Source: an uncultured Bacteroidales bacterium (GTDB lineage: Bacteria; Bacteroidota; Bacteroidia; Bacteroidales; Paludibacteraceae). Taken from it: a DNA stretch of 10,086 bases. The notes beneath the pieces are model-generated. The model saw only the letters and a list, made by a program, of their open reading frames with translations, ran no database searches and was not told where the DNA came from. How positions within the stretch are numbered: the stretch's first letter is position 1; the number at the start of each line of letters is the position of its first letter. Positions 1 through 5,659 of this stretch are shown in pieces. The stretch spans positions 1-10,086 of the forward strand of contig CAMOJA010000032.1 in the NCBI GenBank assembly GCA_946616535.1. Direction: 5' to 3'. A program made the translations under genes and the position numbers.

Positions 1-51
1 TTCGCCACATTTGTTCTGCGGTATATCTACACCGACAATTCTTATAGCCAT
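1..51 (-). CDS. rpsM: 30S ribosomal protein S13 (uS13), N-terminal fragment
   Basis: Only the first 17 codons are in the window; the gene runs off the left edge. The reading begins MAIRIVGVDIPQNK and then continues C-G-E. This is the start of S13, a head protein of the small subunit that contacts the P-site tRNA and forms intersubunit bridges. It follows rpmJ after 74 nt, the usual Bacteroidota order, in which rpsM opens the alpha-operon group (rpsM, rpsK, rpsD, rpoA, rplQ; the last four would lie outside the window). The start ATG has an A/T-rich leader without a Shine-Dalgarno sequence. Residue 16 is Cys (TGT), where relatives I remember have Arg. The identity is firm despite the short fragment because both sequence and position agree. 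Confidence 0.93.
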   Translation of the reverse strand, partial: MAIRIVGVDIPQNKCGE

Positions 52-125
52 AATTTAATACTAAGGATAATTTTGTTAAAAAATAATTGATTTTAGAAGT
101 GGTTGATTCGAATTAAAGATTGCGC

Positions 126-242
126 TTATCCTTGACGCATCTTCATTTTCGGATCCTTCTTGTTGATTACATACAAGTGCCCTTTGCGACGAACAATCTT
201 GCAATCGGCATTGCGTTTTTTAATTGAAGCACGTACTTTCAT
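126..242 (-). CDS. rpmJ: 50S ribosomal protein L36 (bL36), zinc-free form
   Basis: A 38-codon gene starting [10 protein letters not shown] and ending KMRQG, the usual length and both conserved ends of L36, the smallest large-subunit protein, which binds 23S rRNA near the base of the stalk region. In zinc-binding L36 the metal ligands are Cys11, Cys14, Cys27 and His33. Here these positions are Asn11, Cys14, Asn27 and Met33, so only one ligand remains and this is the C-minus form. It lies 31 nt after infA and 74 nt before rpsM, the classical infA-rpmJ-rpsM junction. The start ATG is preceded by an A-rich stretch without a Shine-Dalgarno sequence. The identity is clear from the residue pattern and position. 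Confidence 0.96.
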   Translation of the reverse strand: MKVRASIKKRNADCKIVRRKGHLYVINKKDPKMKMRQG

Positions 243-273
243 TTTTGTACTGTGTTTTTAATTAGTTGTTAAT

Positions 274-492
274 TTACTTGTAGCGGAAGGAGATACGTCC
301 TTTCGTGAGGTCGTACGGACTCATTTCTACTTTCACGCGGTCTCCGGCGAGGATCTTGATGTAATGCATACGCATCTTGCCGGAGATATGGGCGATGATA
401 AGCGGTCCGTTCTCGAGTTGCACACGGAACATCGCGTTGGACAATGCCTCAACTACCGTTCCATCTACTTCAATGCTGTCTTGTTTTGCCAT
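274..492 (-). CDS. infA: Translation initiation factor IF-1
   Basis: The product has 72 residues, exactly the usual length of bacterial IF-1. IF-1 is a single OB-fold protein that sits in the A site of the 30S subunit during initiation and works with IF-2 and IF-3. Conserved landmarks visible are MFRV (21-24), the AHISGKMR segment (34-41), the YIKIL strand (44-48), GD (50-51), and the [10 protein letters not shown] region (58-67) near the C terminus. It lies 12 nt after map and 31 nt before rpmJ, matching the usual Bacteroidota order. The leader is A/T-rich (CAAATT before ATG) with no Shine-Dalgarno sequence. No anomaly was seen. Confidence 0.98.
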   Translation of the reverse strand: MAKQDSIEVDGTVVEALSNAMFRVQLENGPLIIAHISGKMRMHYIKILAGDRVKVEMSPYDLTKGRISFRYK

Positions 493-504
493 AATTTGTT
501 ATTT

Positions 505-1290
505 TTAGATGAATCTGTCTCCCAATACTTCTTGGATGTAGTCAAAAGTGGATAAGATATCAGCTTTGCCGTTGCGCACGCATACGGAATGCTCATAGTG
601 CGCGGCGGGCTTGCGGTCGATCGTGCGAGCAGTCCAACCATCCTCTTCGATGAGCACATTACGACGACCGAGCGTAATCATCGGCTCGATAGCCAGTGTC
701 ATTCCGGATTTGAGGACCAGTCCGTTACCTCTGCGACCGTAGTTACAAACCTCCGGGTCCTCGTGCATCTGACGTCCGATACCATGTCCCACGAACTCGC
801 GAACTACGCCATAACCGGCTTTCTCGCAGTGGTTCTGGATCGCAAAAGACAGATCGCCGAGGCGGCGTCCGGTAACAGCCTGCTCGATACCCAGGTAAAG
901 CGCCTCTTTCGTAGTACGAAGGAGTTGCATCACTTCCGGGCTCACCTCCCCCACCGGGAAGGTATAAGCGCTATCGGAATGCCAGCCGTTGAGGTCGATA
1001 GACGAGTCTATCGTGATGATATCGCCGTCCTTAAGCACTACTTTGTCCGACGGAATGCCGTGTACGACCTGCTCGTTCACAGACGTGCAGAGCGTAGCGG
1101 GATAACCTTCGTAACCCAGGCAGGCAGGACGACCACCGTTATCCATGATGAACTCGTACGCTATCTTATCCAGTTGGGCGGTAGTAACACCCGGCTTGAT
1201 AGCCTTTGCCACTTCGGCATAGGTCTTACCAAGCAGGATGTTGCTTGCCCGCATGAGTTCTACTTCTTCGTCAGTCTTGAGAAAAATCAT
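505..1290 (-). CDS. map: Type I methionine aminopeptidase
   Basis: This 261-residue enzyme removes the initiator methionine from new proteins whose second residue is small, as they leave the ribosome. It has the pita-bread fold with a two-metal centre. The five metal ligands can be placed by comparison with the E. coli enzyme: Asp95, Asp106, His169 (in FVGHGIG), Glu202 (in AIEPM) and Glu233 (in HYEHSV). His77 (VVHGIP) and His176 (MHEDP) match the substrate-contacting histidines. Length and lack of an N-terminal extension indicate type Ia, without the zinc-finger or SH3-binding extension seen in some other MetAPs. It starts 12 nt after secY ends and ends 12 nt before infA. No adk gene lies between secY and map, unlike in many Firmicutes. 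All catalytic residues are intact. Confidence 0.98.
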   Translation of the reverse strand: MIFLKTDEEVELMRASNILLGKTYAEVAKAIKPGVTTAQLDKIAYEFIMDNGGRPACLGYEGYPATLCTSVNEQVVHGIPSDKVVLKDGDIITIDSSIDLNGWHSDSAYTFPVGEVSPEVMQLLRTTKEALYLGIEQAVTGRRLGDLSFAIQNHCEKAGYGVVREFVGHGIGRQMHEDPEVCNYGRRGNGLVLKSGMTLAIEPMITLGRRNVLIEEDGWTARTIDRKPAAHYEHSVCVRNGKADILSTFDYIQEVLGDRFI

Positions 1291-1302
1291 CTTTGTGACA
1301 AA

Positions 1303-2670
1303 TTAGTAGGCCATAGCACCGGAGCGACCCTTGATGCGCATACCAGACTCGAAGAATCCGTCGTAGTGACGCATCAGCAGGTGACTCTCAATCTGCTGCA
1401 AAGTATCCAATGTGACACCTACCATAATGAGCAGGGACGTACCACCGAAGAACTGCGCGAAGCCCGGTTGCACATTGAGCAGACGAGCGAATGCCGGCAG
1501 AATAGCGATGATGGCGAGCAGAATAGAGCCCGGCAATGTGATGCGACTCATGATAGTGTCAATATACTCAGCCGTCTTCTTACCCGGTTTTACACCCGGA
1601 ATGAATCCGTTGTTCACCTTCAAGTTCTCTGCCATCTGGACAGGGTTGATGATGATTGCGGTGTAGAAATAGGTGAAGGCGATGATAAGGAGTGCGAATA
1701 CGAAGTTATACCAGAAACCATCGTTGTTCATGAATGCACGTGCGAAAGCACCTGCCTCGCTGTTGCGGAAGCCCACAAAAGCGATAGGGATGAACATGAT
1801 AGCCTGCGCAAAGATGATCGGCATTACGTTCGCAGCATTGACCTTCAAAGGAATATACTGACGAACACCGCCATATTGCTTATTACCCTGGATACGCTTA
1901 GCGTATTGCACCGGAATACGACGTGTACCCTGAACCAACATGATCGCGAAAGCGAACACGAAGAGCAGGATCACGATCTCCAGCAGGAACATGATCAGAC
2001 CACCACCTGCATCGTAAACACGGCTCGAGAACTCCTGGATCAACGCACCCGGGAGACGAGCGATGATACCAATCAAGATGATGAAGGAAATACCGTTTCC
2101 TACACCACGATCGGTAATACGCTCACCCAACCAGAGCACGAACATAGAGCCCGCAGCCAACAGGATAGTGGCAGTGATAGTAAACCCATTAAAGCCGATG
2201 ACAGGTACTTCTACGTTGGCCAAAGCCGGAGTGCTCTGTACTGCTGCTGCAATCTGCGCACGCAGGTTGAAAAGGTAACTCGGGCCCTGGAACAGCAAGA
2301 TAGCTACGGTCAGGTAACGGGTGATCTGGTTCATCTTCTGACGGCCGGACTCGCCTTCTTTCTGCATCTTCTGGAAGTAGGGCACTGCTATCGAGAGCAG
2401 CTGCACTACGATGGAAGCAGAGATATAAGGCATGATACCCAGCGCGAAGATAGACGCATTGGAGAAGGCACCTCCCGAGAACATATCGAGCAGAGCCATC
2501 AAACCACCTTCCGTCTGACCTTTCAATGCTGTCAAGGCATCAGGGTTAACACCCGGAAGAATGACGTACGATCCGAAACGATAGATGAGCACGAACAGCG
2601 CCGTGGTCAGCAGTCGATTGCGGAGGTCCTCAATCTTCCAGATATTTTTGATTGTTTGAATAAAACGCAT
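1303..2670 (-). CDS. secY: Protein translocase channel subunit SecY
   Basis: A 455-residue membrane protein forming the central pore of the SecYEG translocon, which exports unfolded proteins with SecA or inserts membrane proteins from the ribosome. Ten hydrophobic segments can be placed at roughly 20-40, 72-96, 118-138, 160-180, 190-212, 222-248, 280-302, 320-345, 378-398 and 407-427. The first SecY signature spans about 75-92 (around ALGIMPYISASIVVQ). The C4 cytoplasmic loop carries GTRRIPVQYAKR (248-259) with the Arg pair used in SecA and ribosome docking, and the C5 loop carries KPGKKTAEYID (361-371). The C-terminal tail is short and basic. It lies 27 nt after rplO, as in most spc operons, and has no Shine-Dalgarno sequence. 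It appears complete and unmodified. Confidence 0.98.
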   Translation of the reverse strand: MRFIQTIKNIWKIEDLRNRLLTTALFVLIYRFGSYVILPGVNPDALTALKGQTEGGLMALLDMFSGGAFSNASIFALGIMPYISASIVVQLLSIAVPYFQKMQKEGESGRQKMNQITRYLTVAILLFQGPSYLFNLRAQIAAAVQSTPALANVEVPVIGFNGFTITATILLAAGSMFVLWLGERITDRGVGNGISFIILIGIIARLPGALIQEFSSRVYDAGGGLIMFLLEIVILLFVFAFAIMLVQGTRRIPVQYAKRIQGNKQYGGVRQYIPLKVNAANVMPIIFAQAIMFIPIAFVGFRNSEAGAFARAFMNNDGFWYNFVFALLIIAFTYFYTAIIINPVQMAENLKVNNGFIPGVKPGKKTAEYIDTIMSRITLPGSILLAIIAILPAFARLLNVQPGFAQFFGGTSLLIMVGVTLDTLQQIESHLLMRHYDGFFESGMRIKGRSGAMAY

Positions 2671-2697
2671 AATTGTTGTAATTATCGTTCGTTAAAC

Positions 2698-3144
2698 TTA
2701 GAGTTTTACTACTGCGCCACCAGCTGCGGTGATAGCCTCTTCTGCTTTCTTGGAGAAGGCGTTAGCTTCTACAGTCAGTTTCGCTTTCAGTTCACCGTTA
2801 CCCAGGATCTTAACGAGTTGGGTCTTGTTGATGAAACCAGCCTCGTGAAGCTCGATCAAGCCGATCTTCTCCAGTTTCTTAGCCTCAGCGAGAGCCTGGA
2901 GCGTAGAGAGGTTGATCGCTTTGTATTCCACGCGGTTGATGTTCTTGAAACCGAACTTCGGCAGACGACGCTGCATAGGCATCTGACCACCTTCGAAACC
3001 GATCTTCTTGCTGTAACCGGAGCGCGACTTAGCACCCTTGTGACCACGGGTAGAGGTTCCACCCAGACCCGAACCTGCACCACGGCCGACACGCTTTGCG
3101 GTCTTAACCGAACCAGCTGCAGGGGTAAGATTATTCAATTCCAT
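2698..3144 (-). CDS. rplO: 50S ribosomal protein L15 (uL15)
   Basis: The product has 148 residues, the normal length. L15 is a late-assembly large-subunit protein with a long basic N-terminal extension that penetrates 23S rRNA. The N terminus MELNNLTPA is followed by a Gly/Arg-rich extension (about residues 18-48: VGRGAGSGLGGTSTRGHKG), then GFEGGQMPMQRRLPKFGF (49-66). The C-terminal globular domain carries the family signature around residues 111-141 (KILGNGELKAKLTV and following). It sits between rpmD (22 nt upstream) and secY (27 nt downstream), as in nearly all bacteria. No Shine-Dalgarno sequence is visible. No anomaly was seen. Confidence 0.98.
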   Translation of the reverse strand: MELNNLTPAAGSVKTAKRVGRGAGSGLGGTSTRGHKGAKSRSGYSKKIGFEGGQMPMQRRLPKFGFKNINRVEYKAINLSTLQALAEAKKLEKIGLIELHEAGFINKTQLVKILGNGELKAKLTVEANAFSKKAEEAITAAGGAVVKL

Positions 3145-3166
3145 AATGTCAATTTCGTTTTAAGGG

Positions 3167-3343
3167 TTAGTCAATAACTTTAACAAGGTGCTTTACCTTC
3201 TCTACCATTCCCAGGATAGCCGGGGTTGCTTCGTGCTCAACGACTGCGTTCATCTTGCGCAGACCAAGCGCTTGCATGGTTTCCTTCTGCACCTTCGGGC
3301 ACTTAATAGTACTACGTACTTGTTGAATTTTAATCTTTGCCAT
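3167..3343 (-). CDS. rpmD: 50S ribosomal protein L30 (uL30)
   Basis: A 58-codon gene read directly from the minus strand. The protein starts MAKIKIQQVRSTIKCP, continues QALGLRKMNAVVEHE, and ends with VEKVKHLVKVID. These are the hallmarks of L30: the short beta strand with a Ser-x-Ile-Lys segment, the LGLRKMN helix start, and the GMVxKVKHLV helix. L30 is a small surface protein of the large subunit and is absent from some bacterial groups. It lies 14 nt after rpsE and 22 nt before rplO, its standard place. The ATG is preceded by ACAACT, with no Shine-Dalgarno sequence. The identity rests on both sequence and position. Confidence 0.95.
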   Translation of the reverse strand: MAKIKIQQVRSTIKCPKVQKETMQALGLRKMNAVVEHEATPAILGMVEKVKHLVKVID

Positions 3344-3357
3344 AGTTGTAGAAGAAT

Positions 3358-3864
3358 TTATCCGTTAAACACTGTAGAGAGACTTACGCCACGGTTAGCA
3401 GCTACGGTGCGAGCGTCACGCAGTTCTGCGAGCGCTTGGATAGTAGCTTTAACGAGGTTGTGGGGGTTGGACGAACCTTTGGACTTAGCCAAGACGTCGT
3501 GAACGCCTGCGGACTCAAGCACAGCACGCATAGCACCACCGGCTTTTACTCCGGTACCGTGCGTTGCCGGCTGGATATATACCTGCGAGCCGCCGAACTT
3601 AGCGAACTGCTCGTGAGGGATAGTACCCTTGAGAACAGGCACTTGAATGAGGTTCTTCTTAGCAGCCTCGGTAGCTTTCTGCATAGCAGCAGCAACCTCA
3701 CCTGCCTTACCCAAACCGTAACCTACAATACCATCTTCATTTCCAACAACTACGATAGCTGCGAAAGTGAAGGTACGTCCACCCTTGGTAACTTTCGTTA
3801 CGCGGTTGACAGCGACCAGACGCTCCTTGAGCTCGAGGTCTTGTGTTGTTTTAACTCTTTGCAT
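3358..3864 (-). CDS. rpsE: 30S ribosomal protein S5 (uS5)
   Basis: The product has 168 residues. S5 lies at the mRNA entry side of the 30S subunit and contributes to decoding accuracy and helicase activity at the entry tunnel. The N-terminal double-stranded-RNA-binding-like domain spans about 11-77, including [15 protein letters not shown] (20-34), followed by [17 protein letters not shown] (41-57). The C-terminal domain contains [16 protein letters not shown] (102-117) and [14 protein letters not shown] (128-141). The start at MQRVK is the only ATG near the end of rplR, since the frame upstream enters rplR coding sequence. It leaves a 14-nt gap. The N terminus is slightly shorter than in some relatives. 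No Shine-Dalgarno sequence is seen. Complete. Confidence 0.97.
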   Translation of the reverse strand: MQRVKTTQDLELKERLVAVNRVTKVTKGGRTFTFAAIVVVGNEDGIVGYGLGKAGEVAAAMQKATEAAKKNLIQVPVLKGTIPHEQFAKFGGSQVYIQPATHGTGVKAGGAMRAVLESAGVHDVLAKSKGSSNPHNLVKATIQALAELRDARTVAANRGVSLSTVFNG

Positions 3865-3878
3865 ATTATCGTCAGTTA

Positions 3879-4223
3879 TTAGAATTTGAGACCAGCCTCG
3901 CGAGCAGCGTCAGCGAGGGCTTTAACACGACCGTGATAGAGGTATCCGTTACGGTCAAATACGACTTCGTTGACACCGGCCTTGATAGCAGCAGCTGCGA
4001 TGAGTTTACCTACCTCAGCGGCTTTCTCGGTCTTGGTCAGTTTGTCCTTGATGGCAAGCGACGAAGCACTTGCGAGGGTTTTACCCTCGAGGTCGTTGAT
4101 CACTTGAGCGTAGATCTGGCTGTTAGAACGGAAAACAGTCAGACGAGGACGCTCTGCAGTACCATTTACTTTGGTACGGATAGATGCCTTAATCTTAAGG
4201 CGACGTGCGATTTTCTTAATCAT
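3879..4223 (-). CDS. rplR: 50S ribosomal protein L18 (uL18)
   Basis: The product has 114 residues, the usual bacterial length. L18 binds 5S rRNA and, with L5 and L25, helps place 5S rRNA in the central protuberance. The basic N terminus ([19 protein letters not shown]) is typical of the 5S-binding extension. It is followed by the conserved [10 protein letters not shown] (25-34), IYAQVI (37-42), GKTLASASS (47-55) and the C-terminal [20 protein letters not shown] (90-109). It lies 19 nt after rplF and 14 nt before rpsE, as expected in an spc operon. The leader has a partial Shine-Dalgarno-like AAAGGAAA about 10 nt before the ATG. No abnormal feature. Confidence 0.98.
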   Translation of the reverse strand: MIKKIARRLKIKASIRTKVNGTAERPRLTVFRSNSQIYAQVINDLEGKTLASASSLAIKDKLTKTEKAAEVGKLIAAAAIKAGVNEVVFDRNGYLYHGRVKALADAAREAGLKF

Positions 4224-4242
4224 AAACTTGTTTCCTTTCTAA

Positions 4243-4800
4243 TTATTTACCAGCCGACTTACCAGCTTTACGACGAACGATTTCACCTTGGAACTTAACA
4301 CCCTTGCCCTTATACGGCTCCGGTTTGCGGAACGAGCGGATCTTAGCGCAAATCTGGCCAAGAAGCTGCTTGTCAGCGCTCTCAAGCATTACCAACGGGT
4401 TCTGGTTACGCTCCGATTTGGTCTCTACCTTCACCTCTTTCGGCAAGCCGAGATAGATGGGGTGCGTATAACCGAGGGAGAAGTTCAGCACTTGCGGCTG
4501 AGCCAGCTCTACACGGTAACCTACACCGACGAGTTCAAGAGTCTTCTTGTAACCCTCGCTGCAGCCTACGACCATGTTATGAATCAGTGCGCGATACAGA
4601 CCGTGTTTAGCGCGTGCCTCTTTCTCGTCGTTCGGACGGGTAACGTGGCAAACTGCACCTTCTACGGTTACGGTAATCAGGGGATCAACAGCCTGGCTGA
4701 GCTCACCTTTCGGACCTTTAACGGTCACTACGTTCTCCGGGCTTACCGTAACGGTAACACCTGCGGGGATAGCGATAGGAAGTTTTCCAATTCTTGACAT
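4243..4800 (-). CDS. rplF: 50S ribosomal protein L6 (uL6)
   Basis: The product has 185 residues, within the usual range. L6 lies near the sarcin-ricin loop and the factor-binding site of the large subunit. It is built of two duplicated domains, visible here as MSRIGKLPIAIPAGV (1-15) with KGPKGEL (28-34), and a second domain ending in the signature PEPYKGKGVKF (160-170). The central LELVGVGYRVEL segment (88-99) is typical. The gene starts 15 nt after rpsH. Unusually for this set it is preceded by AAGGAGGA, a strong Shine-Dalgarno match with optimal spacing. This supports the chosen ATG and is listed separately. The C terminus is Lys/Gly-rich. Complete. Confidence 0.98.
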   Translation of the reverse strand: MSRIGKLPIAIPAGVTVTVSPENVVTVKGPKGELSQAVDPLITVTVEGAVCHVTRPNDEKEARAKHGLYRALIHNMVVGCSEGYKKTLELVGVGYRVELAQPQVLNFSLGYTHPIYLGLPKEVKVETKSERNQNPLVMLESADKQLLGQICAKIRSFRKPEPYKGKGVKFQGEIVRRKAGKSAGK

Positions 4801-4805
4801 AGCTG

Positions 4806-4815
4806 TTCCTCCTTA
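4806..4815 (-). promoter_or_regulatory. Strong Shine-Dalgarno sequence of rplF
   Basis: On the minus strand the bases directly after the rpsH stop read TAAGGAGGAA, ending 5 nt before the rplF ATG. The AGGAGG core is 7 nt from the ATG. This is the best ribosome-binding site in the window. Most other genes here start from A/T-rich leaders with no such match, as is usual in Bacteroidota. Confidence 0.8.
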
Positions 4816-5211
4816 TTAATAAACGTAACACAAAACCTCACCACCGAGTTGTTGAGCGAGGGCCTCTTTGTTGGTCATCACGCCTTTCGAGGTCGAAAGG
4901 ATAGCGATACCGAGACCGTTCAGTACGCGAGGCATCTCACGATAACCTACATACTTACGCAAACCCGGAGTGGATACACGTTTCAAACACTTGATCGCGT
5001 TAACTTTGTTAACCGGATCATACTTGAGGGCAATCTTGATAGTGCCCTGAGGACCATCCTCCACAAACTTGTACGAGAGGATATAACCCTTCTCGAACAA
5101 GATGCGAGTGATCTCCTTTTTCAGATTCGAAGCCGGAACTTCTACCACACGGTGGCCGGCTTTGATAGCATTCCTCAATCGAGTGAGGTAATCTGCAATA
5201 GGATCTGTCAT
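4816..5211 (-). CDS. rpsH: 30S ribosomal protein S8 (uS8)
   Basis: The product has 131 residues, the usual length. S8 is a primary 16S rRNA binder in the central domain (helix 21 region), needed for platform assembly. In E. coli it also represses the spc operon by binding its mRNA. The N-terminal part starts MTDPIADYLTRLRNA (1-15). The C-terminal RNA-binding domain contains RVSTPGLRKYVG (78-89) and the family signature GLGIAILSTSKGVMTNKEA (99-117). It is the first gene after a 170-nt gap containing repeats and inverted repeats. All other gaps here are 74 nt or less, and all except the last are 40 nt or less. Its start has the leader ACAAAAAACA directly before ATG, an A-rich Bacteroidota-type start without a Shine-Dalgarno sequence. 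Confidence 0.98.
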   Translation of the reverse strand: MTDPIADYLTRLRNAIKAGHRVVEVPASNLKKEITRILFEKGYILSYKFVEDGPQGTIKIALKYDPVNKVNAIKCLKRVSTPGLRKYVGYREMPRVLNGLGIAILSTSKGVMTNKEALAQQLGGEVLCYVY

Positions 5212-5231
5212 TGTTTTTTGTTGTTAAATTA

Positions 5232-5248
5232 ATCCCGCCTGTCGGGAC
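5232..5248 (-). repeat. Small hairpin 21 nt before the rpsH start
   Basis: As transcribed the sequence reads G-TCCCG-ACAGG-CGGGA-T, a 5-bp G/C-rich stem with an added G-U pair and a 5-nt loop. It is followed by ATTAATTTAAC rather than a run of U, so it is not a typical terminator. The strand TCCCGACAG also occurs at 5341-5349, giving a 9-bp direct repeat. Confidence 0.5.
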
Positions 5249-5276
5249 AATATTTAATAATGTTAACTTATCGGTC

Positions 5277-5368
5277 AGGGTTTACAGCGGGCTTATCCCA
5301 TACTGATCTTGGCTTTGACCGTCGTTTGACCGTCGTTTGACTGTCGGGATTAGCCCTACTGTATCCCT
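5277..5368 (-). repeat. 92-nt imperfect hairpin
   Basis: As transcribed, the arm at 5368-5346 pairs with the arm at 5299-5277. The helices are 11 positions with one A-A mismatch (GGGCTAATCCC with GGGATAAGCCC), a small internal loop, 5 bp (TACAG with CTGTA), another small internal loop, then 4 bp (AGGG with CCCT). That gives about 19 pairs around a 46-nt loop that holds most of the 11-bp tandem repeats. The fold was found by eye and has not been computed. Confidence 0.55.
5314..5346. repeat. Three tandem 11-bp repeats
   Basis: On the plus strand TTTGACCGTCG occurs at 5314-5324 and 5325-5335, and TTTGACTGTCG, with one change, at 5336-5346. The copies are perfectly adjacent. A period of 11 bp is about one helical turn, so the copies would face the same side of the DNA. 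They also occupy most of the loop of the hairpin when transcribed. The function is unknown; a protein-binding array, an RNA-binding array or a small satellite are all possible. Confidence 0.85.
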
Positions 5369-5381
5369 ATCGATTCTTGTT

Positions 5382-5651
5382 TTACCAGCTCGCTTTCTTT
5401 ACGCCGGGGATAAGGCCTTTGGAAGCCATCTCGCGGAACTGAATACGGCTGAGACCGAATGCACGCATGTATCCTTTCGGACGACCGGTCACTTTGCAAC
5501 GGTTGTGCAGACGAACCGGACTTGCGTTTTTCGGGAGGGCCTGGAGCCCTACATAGTCACCATCCTTGAGGAGTTGTGCACGTTTAGCTGCGTATTTAGC
5601 AACGAGCTTAGCGCGTTTTACCTCGCGGGCTTTCATTGATTCTTTTGCCAT
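5382..5651 (-). CDS. rpsN: 30S ribosomal protein S14 (uS14), zinc-free form
   Basis: The product has 89 residues. S14 is a late-assembling 30S head protein near the A site. The family signature is seen at 48-70, including [21 protein letters not shown] and the following Ile. The only cysteine is Cys52, so the four-Cys zinc site of the short (about 61-residue) form is missing. Together with the 89-residue length this makes it the long C-minus type. The C terminus GVKKASW is conserved in the family. It begins 8 nt after rplE and is followed by the unusual 170-nt gap. The ATG has no Shine-Dalgarno sequence. Complete. Confidence 0.97.
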   Translation of the reverse strand: MAKESMKAREVKRAKLVAKYAAKRAQLLKDGDYVGLQALPKNASPVRLHNRCKVTGRPKGYMRAFGLSRIQFREMASKGLIPGVKKASW

Positions 5652-5659
5652 AGTCTGAA

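Larger units (their letters stand above)
5230..5352. repeat. 8-bp inverted repeat flanking the repeat block
   Basis: TAATCCCG at 5230-5237 is the exact reverse complement of CGGGATTA at 5345-5352. The right copy overlaps the left arm (as transcribed) of the 92-nt hairpin, and the left copy overlaps the small hairpin, so in RNA these pairings exclude each other. It could also mark the ends of an inserted repeat unit, but no target-site duplication was recognised. Confidence 0.5.
5212..5381 (-). promoter_or_regulatory. Structured 170-nt gap before rpsH, candidate cis-acting RNA
   Basis: This is the longest stretch without a gene in the window, between rpsN and rpsH. It contains three tandem 11-bp repeats, a long imperfect hairpin, a small hairpin near rpsH and a further 8-bp inverted repeat, each listed separately. 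No open frame of useful size starts here on the minus strand; the only minus-strand ATG is followed by GGA TAA. No clear Bacteroidota promoter (TTTG near -33 and TAnnTTTG near -7) is visible in the operon direction, and no U-tract follows the hairpins, so an intrinsic terminator is not supported. A leader-type control of rpsH and later genes is inferred, because S8 is the spc regulator in E. coli. A dispersed genomic repeat is an equally possible explanation. Confidence 0.45.

Noticed and set aside
52..125. Promoter in the 74-nt rpmJ-rpsM gap
   Set aside because: A TATTTTTT stretch resembles the -7 element TAnnTTTG of Bacteroidota, but it lacks the final G and no TTTG stands at the right distance upstream. 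The gap is A/T-rich with no other structure seen.
2856..3092. 78-codon alternative frame inside rplO on the same strand
   Set aside because: It is a shifted reading of the L15 gene, rich in Arg, Ser and Val from the shifted codons. The true L15 frame is unambiguous.
589..3177. 862-codon open frame on the plus strand opposite map, secY and rplO
   Set aside because: It is in exact antisense register with three certain genes, has no recognisable domains, and is explained by avoidance of TTA, CTA and TCA codons. Similar antisense frames lie opposite rpsC, rplF, rplP and rpsE.
5232..5248. Intrinsic terminator after rpsN
   Set aside because: The stem is only 5-6 bp, is followed by ATTAATTTAAC rather than a U-tract, and lies close to rpsH rather than to the rpsN end. 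The larger hairpin also lacks a U-tract.
5248..5270. Promoter at ATTAAATATTG before rpsH
   Set aside because: It matches the Bacteroidota -7 element poorly and has no -33 TTTG partner. The TTTG motifs in the tandem repeats are on the plus strand, facing away from the operon.
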